A program made the position numbers and the translations under genes. From Pedobacter sp. PACM 27299 (lineage in GTDB: Bacteria; Bacteroidota; Bacteroidia; Sphingobacteriales; Sphingobacteriaceae): a stretch of DNA of 64,000 bases. The stretch lies in the NCBI RefSeq assembly GCF_001412655.1, contig NZ_CP012996.1, positions 4,464,001 to 4,528,000 of the forward strand. Reading direction: 5' to 3'. Each line of letters begins with the position of its first letter. Positions within the stretch are counted from its first letter, which is position 1. Under the pieces are notes generated by a model. It was not told the origin of the DNA. It saw nothing but the letters and a program-made list of their open reading frames with translations, and searched no databases. This document shows, one piece after another, positions 15,599 to 23,611 of the stretch.

Positions 15599-17522
15599 CG
15601 TGAACCTCCAGTTTTCCATATTTTCTCAATTCATATTCTTTTGACATCAAAAAGATCAGTGGTGTCACCAGCAAAATGTGCGTAGAAGAAGTCAATACGC
15701 CACCAATCATCGGCAAGACAATCGGCTGCATCACATCCACTCCAACTCCTGTTGCCCATAATACCGGTACCAGGCCAAACAACGACACGCAAACCGTCAT
15801 CAGTTTTGGTCTTAATCTTCTGGCTGCACCAAAAATCACATATTCTCTCAGGTCTTCTTTTGTGATCGTCTCACTGGAATTTCCTTTCAATTTGATCAGC
15901 TGAGCCATGGCATCATTCAGGTAAATCACCATTACAATCCCTGTTTCTACCGCAATCCCGAATAAGGCAATAAAGCCCACAGCTACCCCCACAGAAAGGT
16001 TTACTCCCCAGAAATAGATCATATAAGCCCCACCAATTAAAGCGAAAGGCACGGTAATCAAACTCAGGAAAGCCTCGCGGATCGATTTAAAAGCGAAGTA
16101 TAAAGAGAAGAAAATGATCAGCAATACTACTGGTGCAATCCACATCAGCGTTTGTTTACCACGGATCAGGTTTTCATATTGACCGCTCCATTCCAGGAAA
16201 TAACCTTCAGGAAGCATCCCTTTCTCTTTATTCAATTTCTCCATAGCTTCCTGAACAGTACTTCCTAAATCGCGATCTCTTACGTTAAACATGACTGCTC
16301 CACGAAGAATCGCATTATCAGAACTGATCATCGGCGGACCGTCTTCAAACTTAATGTCGGCAACAGTCGATAAAGGCACCTCACCAAATCCTTTCGACTG
16401 AACTGGAATCCGCTTGATCTGCTCTACACTATTTCTATATTCCTGAGCCAGACGCACACTGATCGAAAAGCGCTGACGCCCTTCAATGGTATTCCCAATG
16501 GTTGCCCCGCCCAATGCGGTTTCTACAATCTGGTTTACATCATCTACATTCAAACCATAACGGGCCAATTCCTCGCGTTTCACGTCTATAGAGAGGTATT
16601 TACCTCCTGTAATCGGCTCCACAAAAAGATCGCTGACTCCTGCTGTCCCCTCCAAAGCTGCTTTTACGCGTTCTGAAACGGAAGCAATCGTATCTAGGTT
16701 TTGTCCAAAAACCTTAATTCCCACATCGGTACGGATCCCCGTAGCCAGCATATTGATTCTGTTGATGATGGGTTGAGTCCAGCCATTCACCACTCCTGGA
16801 ATCTGCAGTTTTGCATCCAGTTCCGTAATGATGTCTTTCTTCGTAATCCCTTTCCTCCACTCAGTTTTCGGTTTCAGCGTAATGATCGTTTCGATCATAC
16901 TGATCGGTGAATTATCAGTTGCCGTATTGGCCCTGCCTGCTTTCCCCAGCACCTTATCTACTTCTGGTACCGATTTAATAATCTTGTCCTGCACCTGTAA
17001 AATCCTTTTCGCCTCTGCGTTGGAAACATCTGGCAAAGTCACCGGCATAAACAGAATACTCTGCTCATCCAATGGTGGAATAAACTCCGTTCCCAGGTTT
17101 TTCAACAAAGGAATGGTGATCAGTAAAGCAATGATATTGATCGCTAAAGTTGTTTTTCTCCAGTTCAACACGGTTCTGATCAGGGGCTCATAAAACCGCT
17201 CCAATACCCGGTTTACCGGATTGGCGCTGTCTGGTCTGAATTTTCCTTTCATAAAGAAAGAGATCAATACCGGCGCTAATGTGACCACCAGCAAGGCATC
17301 AACGATCATAATGAACGTCTTGGTGAAAGCCAGTGGATGAAACAGTTTTCCCTCCTGGCCGGTCAGCATAAATACTGGCAGGAAAGAAGTAATAATGATC
17401 ACTGTAGCGAAGAAGACACCTCTCGATACCTGCTTACTGGATTTAGTAATGATCGCCAGGCGCTCCTCTTCCGTAATCCAATCCGGGGATTTACGGAATC
17501 TATTTTTTAACCACTTGATCAT
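15585..17522 (-). CDS. cusA: CusA-type RND pump, C-terminal part (second ORF of a split gene)
   Basis: 645 residues that correspond to CusA from just before transmembrane helix 5 to the end, including periplasmic domain 2. Visible segments are GQEGKLFHPLAFTKTF, GTEFIPPLDEQSILFMP and the C-terminal helices. The proton-relay Glu is in GIAVETGIVM and the Lys in ARRLRPKLMTV; the matching Asp lies in the other ORF, so neither half can pump alone. It starts at an ATGA overlap with the stop of the N-terminal ORF. The His-rich end (EVHDVHH) may bind metal. This is either a genuine two-chain pump, a programmed frameshift product, or a damaged gene. Confidence 0.88.
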   Translation of the reverse strand: MIKWLKNRFRKSPDWITEEERLAIITKSSKQVSRGVFFATVIIITSFLPVFMLTGQEGKLFHPLAFTKTFIMIVDALLVVTLAPVLISFFMKGKFRPDSANPVNRVLERFYEPLIRTVLNWRKTTLAINIIALLITIPLLKNLGTEFIPPLDEQSILFMPVTLPDVSNAEAKRILQVQDKIIKSVPEVDKVLGKAGRANTATDNSPISMIETIITLKPKTEWRKGITKKDIITELDAKLQIPGVVNGWTQPIINRINMLATGIRTDVGIKVFGQNLDTIASVSERVKAALEGTAGVSDLFVEPITGGKYLSIDVKREELARYGLNVDDVNQIVETALGGATIGNTIEGRQRFSISVRLAQEYRNSVEQIKRIPVQSKGFGEVPLSTVADIKFEDGPPMISSDNAILRGAVMFNVRDRDLGSTVQEAMEKLNKEKGMLPEGYFLEWSGQYENLIRGKQTLMWIAPVVLLIIFFSLYFAFKSIREAFLSLITVPFALIGGAYMIYFWGVNLSVGVAVGFIALFGIAVETGIVMVIYLNDAMAQLIKLKGNSSETITKEDLREYVIFGAARRLRPKLMTVCVSLFGLVPVLWATGVGVDVMQPIVLPMIGGVLTSSTHILLVTPLIFLMSKEYELRKYGKLEVHDVHH

Positions 17523-18817
17523 GATTGTGTATTTTTTGATTGTTCCTGCTCCCAGACCTGATAGCGTTCTGAGAGGTGTTTATAAGCATTTTCACTCATG
17601 ATGATCCCATTGTCTACAATCACGCCGATGGCCAGGGCAATCCCGGTAAGCGACATAATATTGGAAGAAATATCAAAAGCATTGAGTAGAATAAAACTGG
17701 CTGCAATGGTAATAGGAATCTGAATGATGATACTCACCGCACTGCGCCAATGGAAAAGGAAAATGATGACAATAATTGAAACCACAATCATCTCCTCAAT
17801 CAGGGTATGTGTAATGGAATCCACGGATTCTTTGATCAACTCCCCACGGTCGTACACGATATCGAATTTGACACCTTTAGGCAGACCTTTGGAAACTTCT
17901 TTCATCTTTGCTTTTACCTTATCAATTACTTCCGCAGCATTTTCTCCATAGCGCATCACGACAATTCCTCCGGCACGTTCTCCTTCACCATCTTGGTCAA
18001 AAATCCCCAGCCGTGTTTCTCCGGTCATCTGTACCGTTGCCAGATCAGAAATCCGGATCGGCGTCCCATTTTGGTTCTTGACCGGAATATCTGCAATCTC
18101 TTTAATGGATTTCAAATAGCCTGAAGTCTTAATGATATACCCCATATCACTCATTTCAAACTTCCTGCCGCCGGATTCGTTATTGTTGCTACGCACCGCC
18201 GCAATCACCTCCGGGGCAGTTAGTTTATAATAAAGCAATTTATTGGGATCTATGGAAATCTGATATTGTTTCTGAAAACCTCCAAAAGAAGCAATCTCAC
18301 TCACGCCTGGTACGGTTTGCAGGGCGAACTTCACATACCAGTCCTGAATGGCTCGCTGCTCACCCAAATCCATATCCGGAGCATCCAGCGTATACCATAA
18401 TACATGGCCCACCCCTGTTCCGTCAGGACCTAACTGGGGCGCTACCCCATCGGGCAAAGTTTTTGAAATCGTACTGATTCTTTCCAGCACACGTTCCCTT
18501 GCCCAATATACATCCACATCATCCTCAAAAATGACATAGATAAAGCTCATTCCGAACATGGATGATCCACGAACATATTTAATCTTAGGGATTCCCTGCA
18601 AATTGGTAACCAGCGGATAGGTAACCTGATCTTCGATCAGCTGCGGTGAGCGGCCCATCCACTCTGTAAACACGATTACCTGGTTTTCGGACAAGTCCGG
18701 TATCGCATCAATTGGATTTTTCTTGACGGCATAAATCCCCCAAACGAACAATCCTAAAGACAATACCAGCACAATAAACCGGTTGCGCATGGACCATTCT
18801 ATAATTTTATGTACCAT
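17519..18817 (-). CDS. cusA: CusA-type RND pump, N-terminal part (first ORF of a split gene)
   Basis: 432 residues that match CusA from helix 1 through helix 4 and end in the cytoplasmic loop before helix 5. The first helix region (WSMRNRFIVLVLSLGLFVWG) and NPIDAIPDLSENQVIV are typical. The proton-relay Asp is D402 in GVIVDNGIIM. It ends 30 residues later, in the sequence QSKNTQS, with a TGA that overlaps the next ORF's ATG. In E. coli this loop is shorter by about 20 residues than the two pieces joined here. A strong terminator-like hairpin lies between the upstream HMA gene and its start, so it may have its own promoter. Confidence 0.88.
   Translation of the reverse strand: MVHKIIEWSMRNRFIVLVLSLGLFVWGIYAVKKNPIDAIPDLSENQVIVFTEWMGRSPQLIEDQVTYPLVTNLQGIPKIKYVRGSSMFGMSFIYVIFEDDVDVYWARERVLERISTISKTLPDGVAPQLGPDGTGVGHVLWYTLDAPDMDLGEQRAIQDWYVKFALQTVPGVSEIASFGGFQKQYQISIDPNKLLYYKLTAPEVIAAVRSNNNESGGRKFEMSDMGYIIKTSGYLKSIKEIADIPVKNQNGTPIRISDLATVQMTGETRLGIFDQDGEGERAGGIVVMRYGENAAEVIDKVKAKMKEVSKGLPKGVKFDIVYDRGELIKESVDSITHTLIEEMIVVSIIVIIFLFHWRSAVSIIIQIPITIAASFILLNAFDISSNIMSLTGIALAIGVIVDNGIIMSENAYKHLSERYQVWEQEQSKNTQS
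17531..17537 (-). other. Possible -1 frameshift site in cusA
   Basis: On the minus strand the codons TCA AAA AAT place the heptamer A AAA AAT in the exact frame for simultaneous -1 slippage. After slipping, reading continues TAC ACA ATC ATG ATC with no stop and joins the second ORF's frame, 10 bases before that ORF's ATG. I did not identify a stimulating stem-loop or upstream SD. A single-base indel would look similar. Confidence 0.4.
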
Positions 18818-18846
18818 TTTATATTATAAATTATGATGTACCAATG

Positions 18847-18926
18847 AAAAAAATCAGATCAGTCAGGAAGAACATCTGTAAATACAACTGCCCCCTCAGA
18901 CATTGCATTTACAGATTTTCCTGATC
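18847..18926 (-). terminator. Long hairpin plus U tract between the HMA gene and cusA
   Basis: Arms ATCTGTAAAT (18874-18883) and ATTTACAGAT (18907-18916) are a perfect 10-base inverted repeat with a 23-base loop. An outer stem, TCAGGAA/TTCCTGA, extends it with small bulges. On the minus strand it is followed by seven T (18853-18847). It begins right after the HMA stop codon and lies just before cusA, so it is a terminator or an attenuator for pump expression. Confidence 0.7.
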
Positions 18927-18931
18927 AATAA

Positions 18932-19297
18932 TTAGTGTTTCTTAGGTGCTTTTGGCAATTTATCGCCAGCTTCACGATCGTACTGGCAGCAGCCATGCAG
19001 CGCATCGTAAACTTCATTCTTCGCTTTGTATTTAGGCGTATCATAACCTACTGCGGCTACTTTTTTCTGTACTTCATCATTGCTGATCTTTGTACTGTCG
19101 TAGCTTACTTTCAGCATTTTCGTTTCTGTATTCCAATTTGCAGCAGTCACTCCTGAAACCTTTAATGAGGTTTCAATCGTTTTTTTGCACATCGAACAGT
19201 TACCTAATACTTTAATACTTTCAGTTTTTGATTGTGCGAATACAGCACCACCAAGGAAGGTCAATCCGACCACCATAGCAAATCTTAATGATTTCAT
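18932..19297 (-). CDS. Periplasmic heavy-metal-associated domain protein
   Basis: 121 residues from the ATG at 19295-19297, with a signal peptide (MKSLRFAMVVGLTFLGGAVFAQ). An HMA domain follows with the metal site GNCSMC (C34 and C37) and the second-strand motif VSGVTAANWNTETKMLKVSYD. The C-terminal extension HGCCQYDREAGDK adds more Cys and His, as is usual in Bacteroidota members of this type. A longer frame upstream has 23 poor hydrophobic residues and is rejected. It probably binds Cu(I) in the periplasm, near the Cus pump. It sits between the HYC_CC_PP gene and the terminator before cusA. Confidence 0.88.
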   Translation of the reverse strand: MKSLRFAMVVGLTFLGGAVFAQSKTESIKVLGNCSMCKKTIETSLKVSGVTAANWNTETKMLKVSYDSTKISNDEVQKKVAAVGYDTPKYKAKNEVYDALHGCCQYDREAGDKLPKAPKKH

Positions 19298-19395
19298 GAT
19301 AATTATATAAATAGTAAAAAAATGGTTTAATAAAAATGGGCTACAGCAAAGCCATAACCAGGACACGAATGTGTCTTAATCAGAAAAGAAGGGCA

Positions 19396-19794
19396 TTATA
19401 TTCTGTAGGTACAGTTTTTCAGGAAGACAGGCACTTTCAGCCCATCAGGAGGTGCATTACTTAATGCTTCTCTGGTGATTTTTACTGGAACTTCTACGGC
19501 ATAATCCAGGAAAAAAACAACTGGAATAATCGCCTGAAATGGTGGATGAAACTGGAAAACATGTTGACTGGCCGTTTGGCTCTGGTCTAGTTTTGTTTCC
19601 TGCTGCTGATCCTGACAGCAGGATTTGCCTTTCGATTGGGTCTTAGGCATTCCGCAAAGCTCACAAAGCTCGCTACTTTGTTTCTCCAAACCCCAGCTTA
19701 CCAGCTCTCCCATGCAATAATGGAAGTGCAGCGTTGATCCACTGGAAATTCCCAGGTAGAACATTGCAATAATGGTAAGGAGTGTTTTCTTCAT
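19396..19794 (-). CDS. HYC_CC_PP family small exported protein
   Basis: 132 residues from the ATG at 19792-19794. The N-terminus is a signal or anchor (KKTLLTIIAMFYLGISSGS), followed by HFHYCMGELVSWGL, CELCGMPK, the Cys pair in KSCCQDQ and a PP in FHPPF: the HYC, CC and PP marks of this Bacteroidota family. The six or more Cys and several His suggest metal binding. The family's function is not established, but it is often found near copper genes, as here. A start at 19857 would add 21 residues running through the promoter and is rejected. It lies downstream of the AraC gene, with two ACCGG boxes between them. Confidence 0.85.
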   Translation of the reverse strand: MKKTLLTIIAMFYLGISSGSTLHFHYCMGELVSWGLEKQSSELCELCGMPKTQSKGKSCCQDQQQETKLDQSQTASQHVFQFHPPFQAIIPVVFFLDYAVEVPVKITREALSNAPPDGLKVPVFLKNCTYRI

Positions 19795-19799
19795 TAGTT

Positions 19800-19807
19800 C
19801 AAAGTTG
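19800..19807 (-). promoter_or_regulatory. -7 promoter element of the HYC_CC_PP gene
   Basis: Read on the minus strand this is CAACTTTG, one mismatch from TAnnTTTG, 5 bases before the ATG, so the leader would be very short. The first TTAACCGG box sits just upstream, where a -33 region would be. Confidence 0.35.
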
Positions 19808-19813
19808 ATAAAT

Positions 19814-19870
19814 TTAACCGGCTTAATTTTATATAATTCTGAAATTATTTTATACAATTAAACCGGTTAA
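19814..19870. promoter_or_regulatory. Two ACCGG(T) boxes upstream of the HYC_CC_PP gene
   Basis: TTAACCGGCTTAA at 19814-19826 and TTAAACCGGTTAA at 19858-19870 share a core flanked by TTAA. Their centres are 44 bases apart, about four helical turns. The first overlaps the expected -33 region of the HYC_CC_PP promoter. A third similar core (TTACCGGTTA) lies upstream of copA at 23756-23765. They are candidate sites for the neighbouring AraC regulator; no binding can be shown here. Confidence 0.4.
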
Positions 19871-19904
19871 GGCTCAAAAGCGCCTGATGTTCGCTTAAAG
19901 CTAA

Positions 19905-20474
19905 CTAATTTCTGATTTTGTCCAGGGCGTTTCTTAATGATTTACCTTCCGCTTTATACTTGCTCGGTGCAATTCCTGTGATGGTCTTAAATTGGGAAGA
20001 AAGGTGTGCATTGCTGCTGTAACCCATTTTCATCGAAATCTCATTCAGGTTCAACTCCCCATATTCTATCAATTCTTTTACCTTTTCAATTTTCTGGTGA
20101 ATGATAAACTTTTCAATTGTCAATCCTTCCGAATCTGAAAACAGGCGACTTAAAAAAGTATAATCACGGTTAACGCGCATGGCGATAATACTGATCAGAC
20201 TCTGGTTTAAATTTGCCAGGTCGGAATAATGAACAATTTCAATGATCACCGTTTTGATCCGCTCTACCAATTGATCTTTTTCTTTATCCATCAGCTCAAA
20301 TCCAAGAATTTTCAGGGAGGAAGCAATATTTTGTAATTGACGGTCTTCCGGATCAGGATGAATTTGCACCGTTCCTAAAGTAATATCAGAGACCAAGAAA
20401 TTCAGGTTTTCCATTTGATGGCGAACAGCAGTAATGCAGCGTTCGCACACCATATTTTTTATATATAACAACAT
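19905..20474 (-). CDS. AraC family regulator with N-terminal CxxC metal-binding segment
   Basis: 189 residues. The first ~75 look like a degenerate HMA fold with a CxxC site (NMVCERC, C10 and C13), and the C-terminal ~100 residues hold the AraC DNA-binding domain with two helix-turn-helix units (ISMKMGYSSNAHLSSQFKTITGIAPSKYK is the conserved second one). The N-terminus begins like a copper chaperone (MLLYIKNMVCERC). The likely role is sensing cytoplasmic Cu(I) and controlling the surrounding genes. It lies between the Cys-rich exported protein and HYC_CC_PP genes in the same direction. Most AraC regulators sense organic ligands or stress, so this layout is a distinctive alternative. Confidence 0.88.
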   Translation of the reverse strand: MLLYIKNMVCERCITAVRHQMENLNFLVSDITLGTVQIHPDPEDRQLQNIASSLKILGFELMDKEKDQLVERIKTVIIEIVHYSDLANLNQSLISIIAMRVNRDYTFLSRLFSDSEGLTIEKFIIHQKIEKVKELIEYGELNLNEISMKMGYSSNAHLSSQFKTITGIAPSKYKAEGKSLRNALDKIRN

Positions 20475-20503
20475 GAGTATTCAAGCTAAATTAAGTTAAA
20501 ACT

Positions 20504-20521
20504 GCAATGGATTTCCATTGC
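20504..20521. repeat. Perfect inverted repeat upstream of the AraC gene
   Basis: GCAATGGA-TT-TCCATTGC, 8-base arms with a 2-base spacer, 30 bases before the AraC ATG and 45 bases past the stop of the Cys-rich gene. Either an operator or a hairpin ending the upstream transcript; no long T run follows. Confidence 0.45.
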
Positions 20522-20565
20522 GCAATAAAATTTAAAGTTAATGGAGGAAATGATCCTCCGCCTGA

Positions 20566-20964
20566 TCAAATGATGAGGACCCTGTTGGAAAGGTATATAG
20601 GTGTTTTCTTAAAAGCCGGACTGCTGGTATGCGCGGTCCATCTCCCGATATTGGCAGCACTTTCTGTTCTGATGAGGTAAGCATAGACCTGCTGACTCAC
20701 TGCCGACCATACATATCTGGTCTTTAACCCGGCAGTAGCCGAAGTTTTGGCGTTTTCTTTTACAGCATATTCCCCATGGTGCTCACAGCAATCACAGTCT
20801 TTGTCTAAAACTACTGTTCCGGAAACCACTTCTGGTTCCTGATGAGCAGCTGTACTTTCAGGAGAAAAACTGGAAGCCATCGCGCAATGGAGCAAGCACA
20901 CAAATAACCCTGTGGTTAACATCAGGTAGAATGCAGCAAAACTTAAGGCTCCGATTTTCTTCAT
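20566..20964 (-). CDS. Small Cys/His-rich exported protein of the copper island
   Basis: 132 residues from the ATG at 20962-20964 (MKKIGALSFAAFYLM). I do not recognise a named family. A hydrophobic N-terminus with LLHCAM is followed by a Cys/His cluster (KDCDCCEHH), then a region with no clear motif. The pattern, HC near the membrane segment plus a CDCC cluster, resembles other small envelope metal-binding proteins, and its position between copZ and an AraC copper-type regulator suggests a copper role. A longer start at 21009 would place coding sequence across a perfect hairpin, so I prefer the shorter one. Confidence 0.65.
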   Translation of the reverse strand: MKKIGALSFAAFYLMLTTGLFVCLLHCAMASSFSPESTAAHQEPEVVSGTVVLDKDCDCCEHHGEYAVKENAKTSATAGLKTRYVWSAVSQQVYAYLIRTESAANIGRWTAHTSSPAFKKTPIYLSNRVLII

Positions 20965-20978
20965 TGGGTATAGCAAAA

Positions 20979-21003
20979 GCGGAAACCTTTTAATGGTTTC
21001 CGC
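20979..21003 (-). terminator. Hairpin after copZ
   Basis: Perfect 9-base stem GCGGAAACC/GGTTTCCGC with a 7-base loop, between the copZ stop and the next ATG (15 bases before it). On the minus strand it is followed by TTTT only. It could terminate the copA-copZ transcript or limit translation of the next gene. Confidence 0.5.
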
Positions 21004-21040
21004 CTGCAAATATACGATTTAAGGTAGGAAAGCAAATAAA

Positions 21041-21253
21041 TTAAACACGCTCTGCCTGAAATCCTGCTTTCTTCAGCGTCTCTTTAATCAGTTCCTCGTC
21101 CAGACCTAAGTCACTTTCAATAGTTAGAATTTTGTCTGGGTTATTCGTATCTACTTCCCATTTTGATACTTCCGTCAGCCCGTCCAGGTGTGGAGTAACT
21201 GTAGAAATACATCCGCCGCATTTGATATTCGTTTTAAATTTTAAAGTTTCCAT
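21041..21253 (-). CDS. copZ: CopZ-type copper chaperone
   Basis: 70 residues, a single HMA domain with no signal peptide. The metal site is IKCGGC (C12 and C15), and the rest follows the beta-alpha-beta-beta-alpha-beta pattern (TPHLDGLTEVSKWEVD, LIKETLKKAGF). It carries Cu(I) in the cytoplasm and hands it to CopA, encoded just upstream. A 129-base gap separates it from copA and contains a 14-base tandem repeat, so it could be made from the copA transcript or from its own promoter. Confidence 0.9.
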   Translation of the reverse strand: METLKFKTNIKCGGCISTVTPHLDGLTEVSKWEVDTNNPDKILTIESDLGLDEELIKETLKKAGFQAERV

Positions 21254-21273
21254 TTGATGTTATGATTAAAATA

Positions 21274-21311
21274 ATTGATATTGAATGATTGATATTGAAT
21301 GATTGATATTT
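21274..21311. repeat. 14-base tandem repeat between copA and copZ
   Basis: ATTGATATTGAATG occurs twice exactly (21274-21287 and 21288-21301), followed by a partial third copy (ATTGATATTT). It is AT-rich and could change length by slippage. Confidence 0.75.
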
Positions 21312-21382
21312 AGTCAGGTTGTAAATCATTGCGATTACAGTTTAAATTATTACTGTTGCAAATAATCAAGTCCTGTTATTGA

Positions 21383-23611
21383 TTAACTTAATTTGGAGAG
21401 CTTCAATCGCAAGCTATTACTCACTACAGAGACCGAACTCAAGGCCATTGCGGCTCCGGCAATCATAGGATTCAATAAAAACCCATTGATCGGATACAGC
21501 AATCCAGCGGCAATCGGAATCCCGATCAGGTTATAAATGAAGGCCCAAAACAGATTCTGACGAATCGTACGCACCGTTTGTCTGGAAAGCTTCAATGCTT
21601 TTGGTACTTGCTGCAAATCGGAAGAAACCAGGGTAATACTGGCCACATCAATGGCAATATCAGAACCTCTGCCCATGGCGATAGAAACATCTGCCTGAGC
21701 CAGTGCCTGACTGTCGTTGATCCCATCACCCACCATCGCCACTACTTTTCCCTGCGACTGCAATTCTTTTACAAATTCGGCTTTATCAGCAGGCAGTACA
21801 TCTGCGGTATAATGATCGATCCCTGCTTGTTTTGCCACAGATGCCGCAGTATGGGCATTGTCGCCAGTCAGCATATAAACTGCTATCCCTTGTGCTTTCA
21901 ATGCTGCAACAGCTTTTGCCGATCCTGCTTTTACCTGATCCGCAATCGCTACAATTGCCAATACCTGTGTTTTATTGGCCAGGTAAATGACCGTTTGTGC
22001 CTTTTCCTGTAAGCTTAAAACTTTATCCGCCATTGCGGGGGTTACTGGAATATCCTGATCCTTTAAGATCTTATGGCTTCCTGCCCAGTATTTAACGCCA
22101 TCCACTACACCTTCTACCCCTTTCCCGGTCAGACTTTCAAAATGACTCAGCGCTACGGTTTCCGTACCGGTATTCTTTAAATGACGCACAATCGCTTCTG
22201 CCAATGGATGTTCCGAAGCATATTCCAAAGCCATCAGTACCTTGGCTAATTTTTCTATTTCCTCAGGAAGGTCTGTTGCCCATTCTAAAGTAGTGACTTC
22301 AGGTTTCCCTTCGGTAATTGTCCCTGTTTTATCGAGGATGACTGCATTTACTTTATAACCCAGCTCTAATGCTTCTGCATTTTTAATGAGGACACCAGCT
22401 TCAGCTCCTTTACCAATTCCCACCATAATAGCGGTTGGCGTGGCCAATCCTAAAGCACATGGACAAGCAATCACCAATACGGTGACCATGGCCAATAAGC
22501 CATGGGTAAAAGCATGTTCTCCACCCAATAACAACCATGCGCCAAGTGTTAAAACTGCGATGAGCATTACCACCGGCACGAAAATACCGGCAATCTTATC
22601 CACCAGTTTTTGTACTGGTGCCTTTGATCCCTGTGCATCCTGAACCAATTTAATGATCTGTGCCAGCATGGTTTCTCCGCCTACTTTTTCTGCTTTAAAA
22701 CGGAAGGTTCCTTTTTGATTGATCGTTCCGGCAAACACTTGATCACCTTCCATTTTGGCTACTGCCACAGGCTCGCCTGTAATCATGCTTTCATCGACAT
22801 AAGAATTCCCCTGATACACGACACCATCCACGGGAATTTTCTCTCCAGAACGCACCATTAACTGATCGCCAATGCGTACATCAGCAATAGGAATTTCCTT
22901 TTCGCCTTGCTCATTTACCAAAATGACTGTTTTTGGCTGTAAGCCCATTAGTTTTTTAATGGCGGAGGAAGTATTTGATTTCGCTTTTTCTTCCAGCAAT
23001 TTACCCAGCATGATGAAAACAATGACTACTGCTGCTGCTTCGAAATAAACGTGGGGATGTAAACCCCTCGAATACCAGAATTCCGGATAAAAAGTATTGA
23101 AAACACTAAAAATGAAGGCAATTCCTGTACTTAAAGCCACTAATGTGTCCATATTTGCAGCACCATGCTGTGCTTGTTTCCAGGCATTCACAAAGAAGTT
23201 CTTTCCAAAAATGAATAGAATTGGCGCCGTTAAAGCCATCATGTAATAATTTCCATTGGGCATATCCATGAAGAACATCCCAATGATCACCACTGGAATT
23301 GCCAATATGGATGAGGCAATCATCCTCTTCTTTAATTGCTGATAATTATTTTGCTGTATCGCTTCCTGTTTTTCTTTAGCCCCTTCTTCCTCCAGAATCA
23401 AGTCGTAACCAACAGATTGCAATGCTTTCTGCAAATCTGCAGGCTGAATTTTATGCTGATCATAAGTCACCTTTACCGATTGTGTAGCATAATTCACCTC
23501 CGCATGAGCTACTCCTTCCTGTGCGCCAACCATGGATTCGACACTGCTGGCACAGGAGGCACAAGTCATCCCTAAGACGGGAAATGTAAGGGTTTCTATA
23601 TTTTGTTTCAT
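21383..23611 (-). CDS. copA: Copper-translocating P-type ATPase
   Basis: 742 residues, typical length for a CopA with a single HMA domain. The N-terminal HMA has GMTCASC (C17, C20). The P1B signature CPC is at 383-385 in the sixth helix region, the phosphorylation motif DKTGT begins at D427, SEHPLAEA holds the nucleotide-binding HP pair, and MVGDGIND is present. It pumps Cu(I) from the cytoplasm to the periplasm, where the Cus pump can take it further. A perfect TACCTTTG element lies 24 bases before the ATG. CopZ, encoded downstream, is the probable donor. Confidence 0.96.
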   Translation of the reverse strand: MKQNIETLTFPVLGMTCASCASSVESMVGAQEGVAHAEVNYATQSVKVTYDQHKIQPADLQKALQSVGYDLILEEEGAKEKQEAIQQNNYQQLKKRMIASSILAIPVVIIGMFFMDMPNGNYYMMALTAPILFIFGKNFFVNAWKQAQHGAANMDTLVALSTGIAFIFSVFNTFYPEFWYSRGLHPHVYFEAAAVVIVFIMLGKLLEEKAKSNTSSAIKKLMGLQPKTVILVNEQGEKEIPIADVRIGDQLMVRSGEKIPVDGVVYQGNSYVDESMITGEPVAVAKMEGDQVFAGTINQKGTFRFKAEKVGGETMLAQIIKLVQDAQGSKAPVQKLVDKIAGIFVPVVMLIAVLTLGAWLLLGGEHAFTHGLLAMVTVLVIACPCALGLATPTAIMVGIGKGAEAGVLIKNAEALELGYKVNAVILDKTGTITEGKPEVTTLEWATDLPEEIEKLAKVLMALEYASEHPLAEAIVRHLKNTGTETVALSHFESLTGKGVEGVVDGVKYWAGSHKILKDQDIPVTPAMADKVLSLQEKAQTVIYLANKTQVLAIVAIADQVKAGSAKAVAALKAQGIAVYMLTGDNAHTAASVAKQAGIDHYTADVLPADKAEFVKELQSQGKVVAMVGDGINDSQALAQADVSIAMGRGSDIAIDVASITLVSSDLQQVPKALKLSRQTVRTIRQNLFWAFIYNLIGIPIAAGLLYPINGFLLNPMIAGAAMALSSVSVVSNSLRLKLSKLS

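Noticed and set aside
18776..18784. AAACCGGTT in the start of cusA as a fourth copper box
   Set aside because: It lies in conserved coding sequence for the first helix region, so the match can be explained by codon content.
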